NCBI RefSeq assembly: GCF_001884735.1
Contig: NZ_MJAP01000035.1
Location: forward strand, 51,804 to 115,803
Length of the DNA stretch: 64,000 nucleotides
DNA from: Natronohydrobacter thiooxidans
Lineage (GTDB): Bacteria; Pseudomonadota; Alphaproteobacteria; Rhodobacterales; Rhodobacteraceae
Reading direction: 5' to 3'
The notes under the pieces are model-generated. The model saw nothing but the letters and a program-made list of their open reading frames with translations. It searched no databases and was not told the origin of the DNA. Of the stretch, positions 27,308 to 36,295 are shown piece after piece. A program made the position numbers and the translations under genes. Every line of letters starts with the position of its first letter. The stretch's first letter is position 1.

Positions 27308-28909
27308 TCAGACCCGGTCGGCTTTGGGCAGATAGTCGAAATTGCGAAACCGCGCGCTTCGCCCCTGCCCGGTGATGTCGAAGGCCAGCATCCCGACGAA
27401 GGCGCCGGTGAAGGAGCCATGTTCCCCCCGCCCGCCTTCGTCCGAGATGACTGCGGCATCCAGCGCGGGGCCAAGCGCCTGCCAGTCACCGCCCTGATGC
27501 CAGAAGAACTGTTGCACCGAACGGCTGACCTTCACCGCGAGCCAGACCGGACCGGGCGCCAATACCACAGGATCGCAGGGCCAGTGCAGCGCCGCGTTAG
27601 GCCAGTCACCGGGGCATGACATTATTGTCAGGCAGCGGCCCAGCGTTTCGTCCCATGTCACGGCGGCGAAATGGAACTTGTGACGATTGTAATAGGTCGC
27701 AAGCCCGGCGGCTTGTTGATAGGTCTCGGGGTCGAAATCGGCCAGTTCTGTCTCTGCGCGGTATTGCAGATGTTCCTGCCTGCGCGCGATCAGCGCCTGT
27801 TCGAACCAACTGCCGATGCTTTCGCGCCCGTGCAGTACCAACCCGTCCTGACCGAGGGTGAACAACCGTTCAGGACAGGGTGTGCGCAGCCATTGAAATT
27901 CAGGAGGCAGATCAGGCCCGTCGAACACCCTGCGCACCGACCCCACAGGGCGCGGCGAAGCTGACGCGGGAGCAGGCACGTCCAGCGCGGGCACGGTGCC
28001 ACCATGCTCCAGATAGAGCCAGTCATCATCGCCCCAGACACATTTCTGGATCGCGGTTTCCCGCCCGAGCGGCGAGAACCGCCCCGGAAGCGGACGCGAG
28101 CACAAATGGGTGTGATAAACTTCGCCCTTGGGCGTCTCGACGATCTGGCCATGCCCTGCGCGCTGCAAGGGCGCGTCGGGATGATCTTTCGAGGTGATCA
28201 GATGCGTCTGGGGATGCATCTCATATGGCCCCTCGATCTGACGCGCCCGCGCCATGGTGACGGCATGACCGTAGCCTGTGCCCCCCTCGGCGGTGGTCAG
28301 GTAATACCAGCCATTGCGCTTGAACAGATGCGGCCCTTCGACCAGCCCAAGCGGTGATCCGGCAAAGATATTGCGCACCGGGCCGATTAGACCGTGCTCG
28401 GGGTGCCATTCCTGCAGCAGGATCCCGTCAAAAGCGGGGCTTTTGGGCTGCCCGCCCAATGAGCGCCCGCGATGGTTCCATTGCATGTTGACGAACCATT
28501 TGCGGCCATCCTCATCATGGAACAGTGACGGATCGAAACCCGAGGAATTGACATAGACCGGATCGGACCACGGCCCCTCGATGGCAGGCGCAGTGACGAT
28601 GTAGTTATGCGCGTCCTTGAAATTGCCATCAAGCCGTTTCACATCCGTATAGACCAGCCAGAAGAGCCCGTCGGCATAGGACAGGCATGGGGCCCAGACA
28701 CCGCAACTGTCCGGGTTGCCCCGCATGTCCAACTGGCTGGCGCGGGACAGCGGGCGGCAGGCCAGATCCCAGTTCACCAGATCGGTCGAGCGGTGGATCT
28801 GGACGCCGGGAAACCACTCGAAGGTCGAGGTAGCAATGAAATACTCATCGCCCACCCGACAGATCGAGGGGTCAGGATTGAACCCCGGCAGGATCGGATT
28901 GCGGATCAT
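27308..28909 (-). CDS. Glycoside hydrolase family 43 beta-xylosidase
   Basis: A 533-residue GH43 enzyme. The N-terminal five-bladed propeller shows the catalytic base region LPGFNPDPSICRVGDEYF, the pKa-modulating Asp in SSGFDPSLFHDEDG and the general acid Glu in GLVEGPHLFKR. The C-terminal ~190 residues form the beta-sandwich typical of intracellular XynB-type beta-xylosidases. No signal peptide is present, so it works in the cytosol on short xylo-oligosaccharides or arabinosides brought in by the neighbouring ABC importer. Its ATG overlaps the stop of the aldo/keto reductase gene. Confidence 0.92.
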   Translation of the reverse strand: MIRNPILPGFNPDPSICRVGDEYFIATSTFEWFPGVQIHRSTDLVNWDLACRPLSRASQLDMRGNPDSCGVWAPCLSYADGLFWLVYTDVKRLDGNFKDAHNYIVTAPAIEGPWSDPVYVNSSGFDPSLFHDEDGRKWFVNMQWNHRGRSLGGQPKSPAFDGILLQEWHPEHGLIGPVRNIFAGSPLGLVEGPHLFKRNGWYYLTTAEGGTGYGHAVTMARARQIEGPYEMHPQTHLITSKDHPDAPLQRAGHGQIVETPKGEVYHTHLCSRPLPGRFSPLGRETAIQKCVWGDDDWLYLEHGGTVPALDVPAPASASPRPVGSVRRVFDGPDLPPEFQWLRTPCPERLFTLGQDGLVLHGRESIGSWFEQALIARRQEHLQYRAETELADFDPETYQQAAGLATYYNRHKFHFAAVTWDETLGRCLTIMSCPGDWPNAALHWPCDPVVLAPGPVWLAVKVSRSVQQFFWHQGGDWQALGPALDAAVISDEGGRGEHGSFTGAFVGMLAFDITGQGRSARFRNFDYLPKADRV

Positions 28910-29949
28910 GGCGCGTCGCTTTCCTGCGAGGATTGCGCCCAGAGGTTGATATCCTCCTCTGAAGCGTGACGGTCGATCTCGGCCAGTTCATCCGCCGTGA
29001 AGTCCAGATTTCCGACAGCCCCCGCGCAATCGATCACTTGTTCGGGGCGCGAGGCCCCGATCAGGGCCGTGGTAATGCCACTGCCGCGCAAGACCCAGGC
29101 AATCGCCATCTGCGCCAGAGTCTGCCCGCGCCGCTGCGCAACCTCGTTCAGCGCGCGGATGCTACTGATCGCGCGCGGGGTGATCATCCGCTGATCCAGC
29201 GACTTACCCTGACTGGCGCGACTTCCCTCGGGAATACCGTTCAGATATTTGGTGGACAGCATGCCTTGCGCCAGAGGCGTGAAGGCAATCGAGCCGATGC
29301 CCAGTTCCAGCAAGGTGTCCTTCAACCCGTCGCGTTCCACCCAGCGGTTCAGGATATTGTAGCTGGGCTGGTGAATGACGCAGGGCGTGCCGAGATCCTT
29401 CAGAATTGCCACTGCCTGCCGGGTGCGGGCGGAATTGTAGCTGGAAATGCCGACATAATGTGCCCTCCCCGAACGCACGATGAAATCAAGCGCCGACATG
29501 GTTTCTTCCAATGGCGTGTCCGGGTCGAAGCGATGGGAATAGAAGATATCGACATAATCCAGCCCCATCCGCTTGAGCGAGGCATCGCAGGAGGAGACCA
29601 GATATTTCCGGCTGCCCCATTCGCCGTAAGGGCCGGGCCACATGCGATATCCCGCCTTGGTGGAAATCACCAACTCGTCCCGATAGGGGGCGAAATCTGT
29701 GCGCAGGATCTCCCCGAAGGCGGCTTCTGCCGCCCCCGGTTCAGGGCCATAGTTATTGGCCAGATCGAAATGGGTGATGCCGTGGTCAAAGGCCGTGCGG
29801 CAGATGGCGCGTTTCACTGCATGGGGCGTGTCATCACCGAAGTTATGCCACAGCCCCAGCGAAATCGCCGGCAGCATCAGCCCGGAAGCCCCGCAGCGCC
29901 GGTATTGCATACGCTCGTAGCGATCATCTGCCGCGCGATAGTCCCTCAT
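28906..29949 (-). CDS. Aldo/keto reductase, L-glyceraldehyde-3-phosphate reductase type
   Basis: A 347-residue NADPH-dependent aldo/keto reductase. ITHFDLANNYGPEPGAAE holds the catalytic Asp and Tyr, VISTKAGYRMWPGPYGEWGS the Lys, and YVDIFYSHRFDPDTPLEE the His region. The last two are characteristic of YghZ/MgrA-type enzymes that reduce glyceraldehyde-3-phosphate or methylglyoxal. In this operon it may reduce a sugar or aldehyde intermediate. It overlaps both neighbours by 4 bases, so it is part of one long transcript. Confidence 0.87.
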   Translation of the reverse strand: MRDYRAADDRYERMQYRRCGASGLMLPAISLGLWHNFGDDTPHAVKRAICRTAFDHGITHFDLANNYGPEPGAAEAAFGEILRTDFAPYRDELVISTKAGYRMWPGPYGEWGSRKYLVSSCDASLKRMGLDYVDIFYSHRFDPDTPLEETMSALDFIVRSGRAHYVGISSYNSARTRQAVAILKDLGTPCVIHQPSYNILNRWVERDGLKDTLLELGIGSIAFTPLAQGMLSTKYLNGIPEGSRASQGKSLDQRMITPRAISSIRALNEVAQRRGQTLAQMAIAWVLRGSGITTALIGASRPEQVIDCAGAVGNLDFTADELAEIDRHASEEDINLWAQSSQESDAP

Positions 29950-31067
29950 GCCAGCAATCCTTGCGCCGCCTCGGGTGACAGCGCTTCGGGGCGCTCGCAG
30001 GTGGTGGTCAGATCCAGAACCTGCCCGGTTTCCCCTGCAACAAGGATCGAGGTCATCACATCCACCACATGCAGCGAGAACTCCAGCGAGCAGCGATGCG
30101 CCCGCCCTTCCGTGATCGCCAGCGCCATATCGGCCAGCCCGGCGGCGCGGTAATTGGCGTTCACTCCATCATTCGTGCGGGCAAAGGGATGATCCCAGGC
30201 CACACCGGCCGAGGTGAAGGCGGCTTTCTGCGTCATCCGCACCTCGCCGCCGAAGAAATTCGGGTCGGGCACATGCAGCGTGCCTTCGGCACCATACAGC
30301 TCCATCGGCGCATGGCCGTGCTGCCAGACATCCCAGCTTGCGCAATAGGTCACTTGCGCGCCCGAATGGAATTGCAGGATTGCATGGATCGTGGTGGGGG
30401 TGCCGACCGGGATCTTCTCGCCATAGCGCGGTTGCGAGGTGATCGTGCGTTCCGCCTGTGCGCTCATGCTCATCGCAGTTACACGCTTCACCGGCCCCAG
30501 AAGCTGCACTAGATTCGAGATGTAATAGGGCCCCAGATCCAGAATCGGCCCGCCGCCGGGCTGGAAGAAGAAATCGGGATTGGGGTGCCACATCTCCATG
30601 CCGGGACTTTGCACGAAACAGGTGCCGGAACTGATCTTGCCCAGACGGCCACTGTCGATCAGGTGCCGGGCAAGCTGATGCGCCCCCCCCATGAAAGTGT
30701 CCGGCGCGGAGCCCACGCGCAGGCCCTTCGCGGCGGCTTTTTCCGCAAGCTTCTGGCCTTCCTCCAGTGACAGCACGAAGGGCTTTTCGGAATAGACATG
30801 CTTGCCCGCCTCAAGGCATTGCAGCGACACATCGAAATGCGCAGCGGGAACGGTCAGGTTCACGATGACGTCGATATCCTCTGCCGCAAGCAATTGTCCG
30901 ATCGTGTCAGCACGCAGGCCAAACTCCGCCGCGCGCGCCTTCGCCGCATCAAGGTTCAGATCCGCACAGGCGCGCATCTCGATGCCGCGAAAGATTGGTG
31001 CAAGGCGCATATAGGCGGCAGAGATATTGCCGCAGCCCAGAACGCCGATTCCCAGTGTCTTGCTCAT
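29946..31067 (-). CDS. Gfo/Idh/MocA family oxidoreductase
   Basis: A 373-residue dehydrogenase from the ATG at 31067 (MSKTLGIGVLGCGNISAAYM). The Rossmann motif GVLGCGNI, the EKP motif (YSEKPFVL) and GGGPILDLGPYYISNLVQLLG are present. It is only distantly similar to the operon's other member at 25098-26213, so the two are not a recent duplication. The likely role is NAD(P)-linked oxidation or reduction of a sugar taken up by the ABC system; the substrate cannot be read from sequence. Confidence 0.88.
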   Translation of the reverse strand: MSKTLGIGVLGCGNISAAYMRLAPIFRGIEMRACADLNLDAAKARAAEFGLRADTIGQLLAAEDIDVIVNLTVPAAHFDVSLQCLEAGKHVYSEKPFVLSLEEGQKLAEKAAAKGLRVGSAPDTFMGGAHQLARHLIDSGRLGKISSGTCFVQSPGMEMWHPNPDFFFQPGGGPILDLGPYYISNLVQLLGPVKRVTAMSMSAQAERTITSQPRYGEKIPVGTPTTIHAILQFHSGAQVTYCASWDVWQHGHAPMELYGAEGTLHVPDPNFFGGEVRMTQKAAFTSAGVAWDHPFARTNDGVNANYRAAGLADMALAITEGRAHRCSLEFSLHVVDVMTSILVAGETGQVLDLTTTCERPEALSPEAAQGLLA

Positions 31068-31077
31068 ATTCGCCCTC

Positions 31078-31827
31078 TCAGAACATGCGGAAGTTGGTGA
31101 TCGACCGGCGCGCAAAGCGGGCCAGATCGTTGGGGTTGTCGTGCTCCATGACAAAGAGCTTTACACCGGCATCATGCAGGGCCGCCCTGATTGCGGGCCA
31201 GTCCATCACGCCCTCGCCCACATCGGCCCATCCGTCCTCGTCTGCGGCCTCGCCCTCCGGGGCAATGTCCTTCACATGCGCGGCGGTGATCCGGTCGGCA
31301 TGGTCCTTGATCCATGCGAGCGGCTCGGCACCCCCCCGCACGATCCAGGCGATATCGGCTTCCCATTCCATCGAGGGCGCGCCTTCGAGCAACAGCGTCA
31401 TCGGGATTTCACCCGAGGACAGCGCCATGAATTCCCAATGGTGATTGTGCCAGCCGAAACGCAAACCCGCGTCCTGCACGCGCTTGGCCGCGACCTCCAG
31501 CCGTGTGGCCAGCTCGCGCCATGCCGTCGCATCGGCACCTTCGCGGTAAATATCATCCGGCGCAGGGCAATAGAGCTGCGACATGCCGAGCGCGCGCGCG
31601 GCGGCGATCGTCTTGTCGAACTCTTCCTCAAAGCTCGCCAGAGGGAAGAAATGCCCCGAAGGCATCGAAAGCCCGCGCGTATCGAGTGCCGCGCGAAAGG
31701 TGGCCGCGTCCTGATAGACCCCGCCAAAGCCTTCGACCTGTGTGTAGCCAAGCGCGGCAAGTTGATCGAGCACATCCTCCCAGGGGGTGAAGTTGCGCGC
31801 TGAATAAAGCTGGAATGAGACATCCAT
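31078..31827 (-). CDS. Sugar phosphate isomerase/epimerase family protein
   Basis: A 249-residue TIM-barrel protein (MDVSFQLYSARNFTPWEDVL...). The metal-binding Glu and His residues are suggested by FGWHNHHWEFM, MEWEADIAWIVRGG and AAHVKDIAPEGEA. It is shorter than, and not closely similar to, the operon's other TIM-barrel gene at 26210. This pairing of an isomerase with a Gfo/Idh/MocA enzyme occurs twice in the operon. The role is probably conversion of a keto-sugar or lactone intermediate. Confidence 0.86.
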   Translation of the reverse strand: MDVSFQLYSARNFTPWEDVLDQLAALGYTQVEGFGGVYQDAATFRAALDTRGLSMPSGHFFPLASFEEEFDKTIAAARALGMSQLYCPAPDDIYREGADATAWRELATRLEVAAKRVQDAGLRFGWHNHHWEFMALSSGEIPMTLLLEGAPSMEWEADIAWIVRGGAEPLAWIKDHADRITAAHVKDIAPEGEAADEDGWADVGEGVMDWPAIRAALHDAGVKLFVMEHDNPNDLARFARRSITNFRMF

Positions 31828-31860
31828 GCCGGGAACCTTTCCGGTTGTGTTGTGGCCCTG

Positions 31861-32946
31861 TCAGAGCCGGTTTTCCGTTTTCTTGTCGAAGAGTGACAGC
31901 CGCGCCGGATCGAACCCGATGGGCATGCGGTCGCCAATGGCCACCGGTTCCTGCCCGTCCATGCGGAAGCGAAGTTCCTGCCCGTTCACCGTGGCCCAGA
32001 CCTGCGTGTCGGATCCCATCGGCTCGACCATATCGACCAGAGCTTCAAGCTGAACCGGCTGCCCGTCGGCCCAGCGGCCCGACTGGATATGCTCGGGCCG
32101 CAGCCCCAGCCAGACCGGGCCGGATGTGGGCGCGCCGACGAATTCATAGCCCTGCACCGAGAAGGACAGGCCCCGCCCGGTGTCGAAACTCTGCGCTGCG
32201 GCCTCAAGCTGGCCTTCCATGAAATTCATCGCGGGCGAGCCGATGAAACCGGCGACATATTTGTTCACGGGCCGGTTGTAGATTTCCGAGGGCGGCGCAA
32301 GCTGCATGATCTGCCCGCCCTTCATGATCGCGATCCGGTCGGCCAGGGTCATCGCCTCGACCTGATCATGGGTCACATAGATCATGGTGTTTTTCAGCGT
32401 CTGGTGCAGGCGCTTGATCTCGACCCGCAGATCGGCGCGCAGTTTCGCGTCGAGGTTCGACAGCGGTTCGTCGAACAGGAACACATCCACATCGCGCACC
32501 AGCGCGCGGCCAATGGCTACCCGCTGACGCTGGCCGCCGGACAATGCGCCGGGCTTGCGTTTCAGCAGCGGTTCAATCTGCAGGACCGCGGCGGCGCGGG
32601 CAATGCGCGTTGCAATCTCATCTTTGGGCACGCGCGCGTTCTTCAGCCCGAAAGACAGGTTCCCCTCGACCGTCATCTGCGGATAGAGCGCATAGGACTG
32701 GAACACCATGCCGATGCCGCGCTGCGAGGGTTCTTCCCATGTCACGTTGCGGCCCTGAATATGGATCTCTCCATCCGTGACATCCAGCAGCCCCGCGATG
32801 CAGTTCAAAAGCGTGGACTTGCCACAACCGGATGATCCGAGCAGCACCAGAAATTCGCCCTGTCCGACCCGCAGATTCAGATCCTCCAGCACCGTGACAG
32901 CCCCGAAGGCCAGCTTCAGTTCCTTGATTTCGATAGAGTTTTCCAT
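31861..32946 (-). CDS. Sugar ABC transporter ATP-binding protein (UgpC/MsmK type)
   Basis: A 361-residue ATPase from the ATG at 32946 (MENSIEIKELKLAFG). Walker A is LGSSGCGKST, signature LSGGQRQRVAIGRALV, Walker B VFLFDEPLSNLDAKLR, and the switch VTHDQVEAMTLADRI. The C-terminal TOBE/OB region (WLGLRPEHIQSG) is typical of carbohydrate importers of the CUT1 class. It powers the two permeases encoded just upstream; the gap to the neighbouring permease is 4 bp. Confidence 0.93.
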   Translation of the reverse strand: MENSIEIKELKLAFGAVTVLEDLNLRVGQGEFLVLLGSSGCGKSTLLNCIAGLLDVTDGEIHIQGRNVTWEEPSQRGIGMVFQSYALYPQMTVEGNLSFGLKNARVPKDEIATRIARAAAVLQIEPLLKRKPGALSGGQRQRVAIGRALVRDVDVFLFDEPLSNLDAKLRADLRVEIKRLHQTLKNTMIYVTHDQVEAMTLADRIAIMKGGQIMQLAPPSEIYNRPVNKYVAGFIGSPAMNFMEGQLEAAAQSFDTGRGLSFSVQGYEFVGAPTSGPVWLGLRPEHIQSGRWADGQPVQLEALVDMVEPMGSDTQVWATVNGQELRFRMDGQEPVAIGDRMPIGFDPARLSLFDKKTENRL

Positions 32947-32950
32947 GTTC

Positions 32951-33874
32951 TCAGCCCTTGACTGCGCCGGCAGCAATGCCGCGAACAAAAAGTCTGCCAG
33001 AGAAGAAATACACCACCAGCGGCACCAGCCCGGTCAGCAGGGTGGCCGCCATGTTGACATTGTATTCCTTCACGCCCTGCACCGAATTGACGATGTTATT
33101 CAGCTGTACGGTCATCGGGTAATTCTCTGGCCGCGTGTAGACGACGCCGAACAGGAAATCGTTCCAGATGCCCGTGACCTGAATGATGCCGGACACCACG
33201 AAGATCGGCAGCGACATCGGGATCACGATACGGAAGAATATCCCCCAGAACCCTGCGCCATCGACCCGCGCCGCCTTGAACAGTTCTTCGGGCAAGGCTA
33301 CGAAGTAGTTGCGGAACAGCAGTACATTGATCGGCATCGCAAAGATCGTATGCACCAGCACAAGGCCCCACAGCGAACCAAACAAGCCCATTTCGCGCAG
33401 GATGATCACCAGCGGGTAAAGCAGCACCTGATAGGGGATGAAAGCGCCCAGCAGCAGGATGCCGAAAAACACTTCCGAGCCTCTGAACCGCCAGCAGGCC
33501 AGCACATAGCCTGTGAGCGCCGCGACCGACACCGACAGGATCAGCGACGGGATCAGGATACGCACCGAGTTCCAGAAGCCACGGCTCAGTCCGTCGCAAT
33601 TGATGCCGGTGCAGGCTTCCGACCAGGCTTTGACCCAGGGCTGGAATGTGATTTCGACAGGCGGCGAGAAGACATTGCCGACGCGGATTTCCGCCATGTC
33701 CTTCAGCGAGGTGACAAGCATCACATAGAGCGGCAGCAGATAATAGATGCTGAAGACAATCAGCGTACCATAGAGCATGATATTGCGTGGCGCGAAGGCA
33801 CTTTTCGGCTTGGCCCCGCGCGGGGTCACTGCGCTCGCAGTTCCGGCAGCCGTGGTGATTTCGGTGGCACTCAT
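32951..33874 (-). CDS. Carbohydrate ABC transporter permease (MalG/CUT1 type)
   Basis: A 307-residue inner-membrane permease from the ATG at 33874, which overlaps the stop of the other permease (ATGA). Six hydrophobic segments are visible, with the EAA-like loop ELFKAARVDGAGFWGIFFRIVIPMSLP that contacts the ATPase. It pairs with the permease at 33871-34782 to form the import channel for the LacI-controlled sugar system. Confidence 0.92.
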   Translation of the reverse strand: MSATEITTAAGTASAVTPRGAKPKSAFAPRNIMLYGTLIVFSIYYLLPLYVMLVTSLKDMAEIRVGNVFSPPVEITFQPWVKAWSEACTGINCDGLSRGFWNSVRILIPSLILSVSVAALTGYVLACWRFRGSEVFFGILLLGAFIPYQVLLYPLVIILREMGLFGSLWGLVLVHTIFAMPINVLLFRNYFVALPEELFKAARVDGAGFWGIFFRIVIPMSLPIFVVSGIIQVTGIWNDFLFGVVYTRPENYPMTVQLNNIVNSVQGVKEYNVNMAATLLTGLVPLVVYFFSGRLFVRGIAAGAVKG

Positions 33875-34782
33875 TGGCGCTTCTCCCGGAATTGCATATA
33901 AGCCCATGGGATCAGGATGATCGCGACAGTGACCAGCATCATGGTCGAGGCCGCAAAGCCCTGTCCCAGATTCTGACGGGTGAACAGCGTGTCATAGACA
34001 TATTTCGCGGGCACTTCGGACGAGATGCCGGGACCGCCGGATGTCATGGCGACAACCAGATCGTAAAGCTTCACAATCCCGCTTGTGACCAGCACCAGCG
34101 CTGTCACGAAAACCGGCTTCATCATCGGAATGATCACAACGACATAGGTCTTCCAGACCGGGATGCCATCCACGCGGCAGGCTTTCCAGATATCCTCGTC
34201 GATCCCGCGCAGCCCGGCGAGCATGATGACCATGATCAGGCCCGTCCCCTGCCACAATCCGGCGATCAGCAGGCCGATAATGACCAGATCGGGGTTATAG
34301 AGCGGATCGAAGTTGAACCCCGAAATGCCAAGCCCGCGCACAATGGACTGGATGCCGAATTCCGGGTTCAGGATCCATTGCCAGACCAGCCCGGTAACGA
34401 TGAAGGACAGTGCGAACGGGTAGAGGAAGATCGTGCGGAAGGTATCTTCATAGCGGATCTTGCGGTCCAGCAATGCGGCCAGCAGAAAACCCAGACACAT
34501 GGTCAAGACCAGCGACACGATCCCGTAAACCGCAAGGTTTTCGATCGAGACCAGCCAGCGCCGCGTACTCCAGAGCCTCTCATACTGGTCAAACCCCACC
34601 CAGCGCAGACGTGGCAGCAGGCGCGAGTCGGTGAAGGAATGAACGATCGTCCAGATCGTTCCACCAACAAAGACGCCAAGACCAACAAGGACCATGGGGA
34701 TGGCGGCAAGCTTGGACGAGAAGTTTCTGAACAATCGGATGGGCGGGCGTGCACGGGCGCCGCCGCTTCTGGCGCGGGACAT
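33871..34782 (-). CDS. Sugar ABC transporter permease (MalF/CUT1 type)
   Basis: A 303-residue permease from the ATG at 34782 (MSRARSGGARARPP, a basic cytosolic N-terminus). Six membrane segments and an EAA-like loop, DEDIWKACRVDGIPVWKTYVVVIIPMMKP, identify the CUT1 family. It is preceded by the substrate-binding protein gene with a 65-bp gap, a usual place for weaker downstream expression. Confidence 0.92.
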   Translation of the reverse strand: MSRARSGGARARPPIRLFRNFSSKLAAIPMVLVGLGVFVGGTIWTIVHSFTDSRLLPRLRWVGFDQYERLWSTRRWLVSIENLAVYGIVSLVLTMCLGFLLAALLDRKIRYEDTFRTIFLYPFALSFIVTGLVWQWILNPEFGIQSIVRGLGISGFNFDPLYNPDLVIIGLLIAGLWQGTGLIMVIMLAGLRGIDEDIWKACRVDGIPVWKTYVVVIIPMMKPVFVTALVLVTSGIVKLYDLVVAMTSGGPGISSEVPAKYVYDTLFTRQNLGQGFAASTMMLVTVAIILIPWAYMQFREKRQ

Positions 34783-34847
34783 CAGGGCCTCCGGTCTGTC
34801 TGGGGAATGTGGCCCTTCACTCTGGCGAAGGGCCACGGCCTTGCGGA

Positions 34848-36083
34848 TCAGTCCGCGCTGGCGATGATCTCAACATAGAGGCGCTGCGCCTCTTCTGCCG
34901 AGAAGTTCGGATCGTTCCAGAACTCGACCATCAGATCCTCGATCTGGCCCTGCGTGTCCGGCGAGAATGTCTGGTTCGCATCGGGCAGGATCGCGCCGGT
35001 TGCCAGAATTTCCAGGCCCTTCTGCATGCAGTCATTGGCTGCGGCGAGATCAATATCACCGCGCACCGGCAGCGAGCCTTTCTTCAGGTTGAAAGCCACC
35101 TGCGCCTCTTGCGAGATCATCAGTGATGCGAGTTCAAGCTGCGCGGCCTCGACCTCGGGGTTATTGACCTTGGGGAAATAGAAGGCGTCGCCCCCGGTCG
35201 AGATGATTTCATTCACACCCAGACCCGGCAGGCAGGAATAATCCTCGCCCGCGACAAGCCCGGCCACCTGAAATTCGCCCTGTGCCCAGTCGCCCATGAT
35301 CTGCCCGCCAGCCTGACCGGTAATGACCAGATTGGTCGCCTGATTCCAGTCCTGCACGTTGGAGCGTGCGCTGAAGGCACGCGCCTGAGCCGCCGCTTCA
35401 AAAACGCGGGCATATTCGGGTCCGGCCGCCACTTCGGCATTCTGGTCAATATGCACGGCTTCCCATGCCTCGATACCGGCAAGCGCAATCGCCATGACAC
35501 CGAAAGCACCGTTCGACTGCCAGGGCTGCCCGCCCATTGCCAGCGGGATTTTCCCGGCTTCTTCCAGCGCAGGCGCGGCGGCCACGAATTCATCCCAGTT
35601 GGTCGGGACCGGGACACCTGCATCTTCATAGGCCTTGTGGCTCAGCCACAGCCATTGCCAGGAATGAATATTGATCGGAACACAATAGATGCGGCCATCC
35701 AGCGTACAGCTGTCCAGAAGTGAGGTCGGGTTCACGAAATCGCGCCAGCCCTCTGCCTCGGCCAGATCCGTCAGGTCGAGCATCAGGCCAGCCTCGACCA
35801 GTTCCTCGGCCTGACGCCCGTGGTTGAACTGCGTGGCGCCCATCGGATCGCCACCGGTAATCCGGCCAATCATGATAGGCCGCGCGGTGCCCCCGGAGCC
35901 GGCGATGGCGCCATCCACCCAGTTGTGCTCGGTATTCTCATTGAAGAGACGCGCAAACTCGGCGACAGCGGCAGCTTCGCCGCCCGATGTCCACCAATGC
36001 GTCACTTCAAGATCGACAGCGAATGCTGCGGATCCAACGGAAATCAGGCTGGTGCTGGCCAGCAATGCGAGGGTCTTTTTCAT
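34848..36083 (-). CDS. Carbohydrate ABC transporter substrate-binding protein
   Basis: A 411-residue periplasmic protein with a Sec signal peptide (MKKTLALLASTSLISVGSAA, cleavage after AFA). The family 1 sugar-binding fold follows: LEVTHWWTSGGEAAAVAEFA, PIMIGRITGGDPMGATQF and NIHSWQWLWLSHKAYEDAG. Aromatic residues (Trp-rich) suggest binding of a hexose, pentose or oligosaccharide. As the first gene of the ~11-kb operon it lies next to the LacI-type operators, so its expression should reflect inducer supply. Confidence 0.93.
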   Translation of the reverse strand: MKKTLALLASTSLISVGSAAFAVDLEVTHWWTSGGEAAAVAEFARLFNENTEHNWVDGAIAGSGGTARPIMIGRITGGDPMGATQFNHGRQAEELVEAGLMLDLTDLAEAEGWRDFVNPTSLLDSCTLDGRIYCVPINIHSWQWLWLSHKAYEDAGVPVPTNWDEFVAAAPALEEAGKIPLAMGGQPWQSNGAFGVMAIALAGIEAWEAVHIDQNAEVAAGPEYARVFEAAAQARAFSARSNVQDWNQATNLVITGQAGGQIMGDWAQGEFQVAGLVAGEDYSCLPGLGVNEIISTGGDAFYFPKVNNPEVEAAQLELASLMISQEAQVAFNLKKGSLPVRGDIDLAAANDCMQKGLEILATGAILPDANQTFSPDTQGQIEDLMVEFWNDPNFSAEEAQRLYVEIIASAD

Positions 36084-36157
36084 GCGTTCCTCCCTGAACG
36101 GCGAAAGTGTCGTGCGCTTCGGTGCGACGGCAATCCTGGAACTCCCTTGCCAGCACC

Positions 36158-36173
36158 GTGTAATCGATTACAC
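36158..36173. promoter_or_regulatory. LacI-family operator 1
   Basis: A perfect 16-bp palindrome GTGTAATCGATTACAC with the central CG typical of LacI-family operators. It lies 75 bp before the substrate-binding protein gene and 123 bp before the LacI gene. Confidence 0.85.
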
Positions 36174-36212
36174 TTCACCTCGACGGCTGTTCTTGTTGGA
36201 GCCGAATCAAGA

Positions 36213-36226
36213 TGTAATCGATTACA
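36213..36226. promoter_or_regulatory. LacI-family operator 2
   Basis: A second perfect palindrome TGTAATCGATTACA, identical to the core of operator 1. The centres are 54 bp apart, about five helical turns, which would allow two bound dimers to lie on the same DNA face. Confidence 0.85.
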
Positions 36227-36295
36227 GAAGCTTCACCTAGCTGCGACAACCTGTCAAGAAGTTTGTCACAGAGCCACACAAGGTCAAATGCCCCG

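Noticed and set aside
36084..36262. Alternative TTG start of the LacI gene at 36263
   Set aside because: The extra residues are not typical of the family, and the ATG at 36296 puts the helix-turn-helix at the normal distance.
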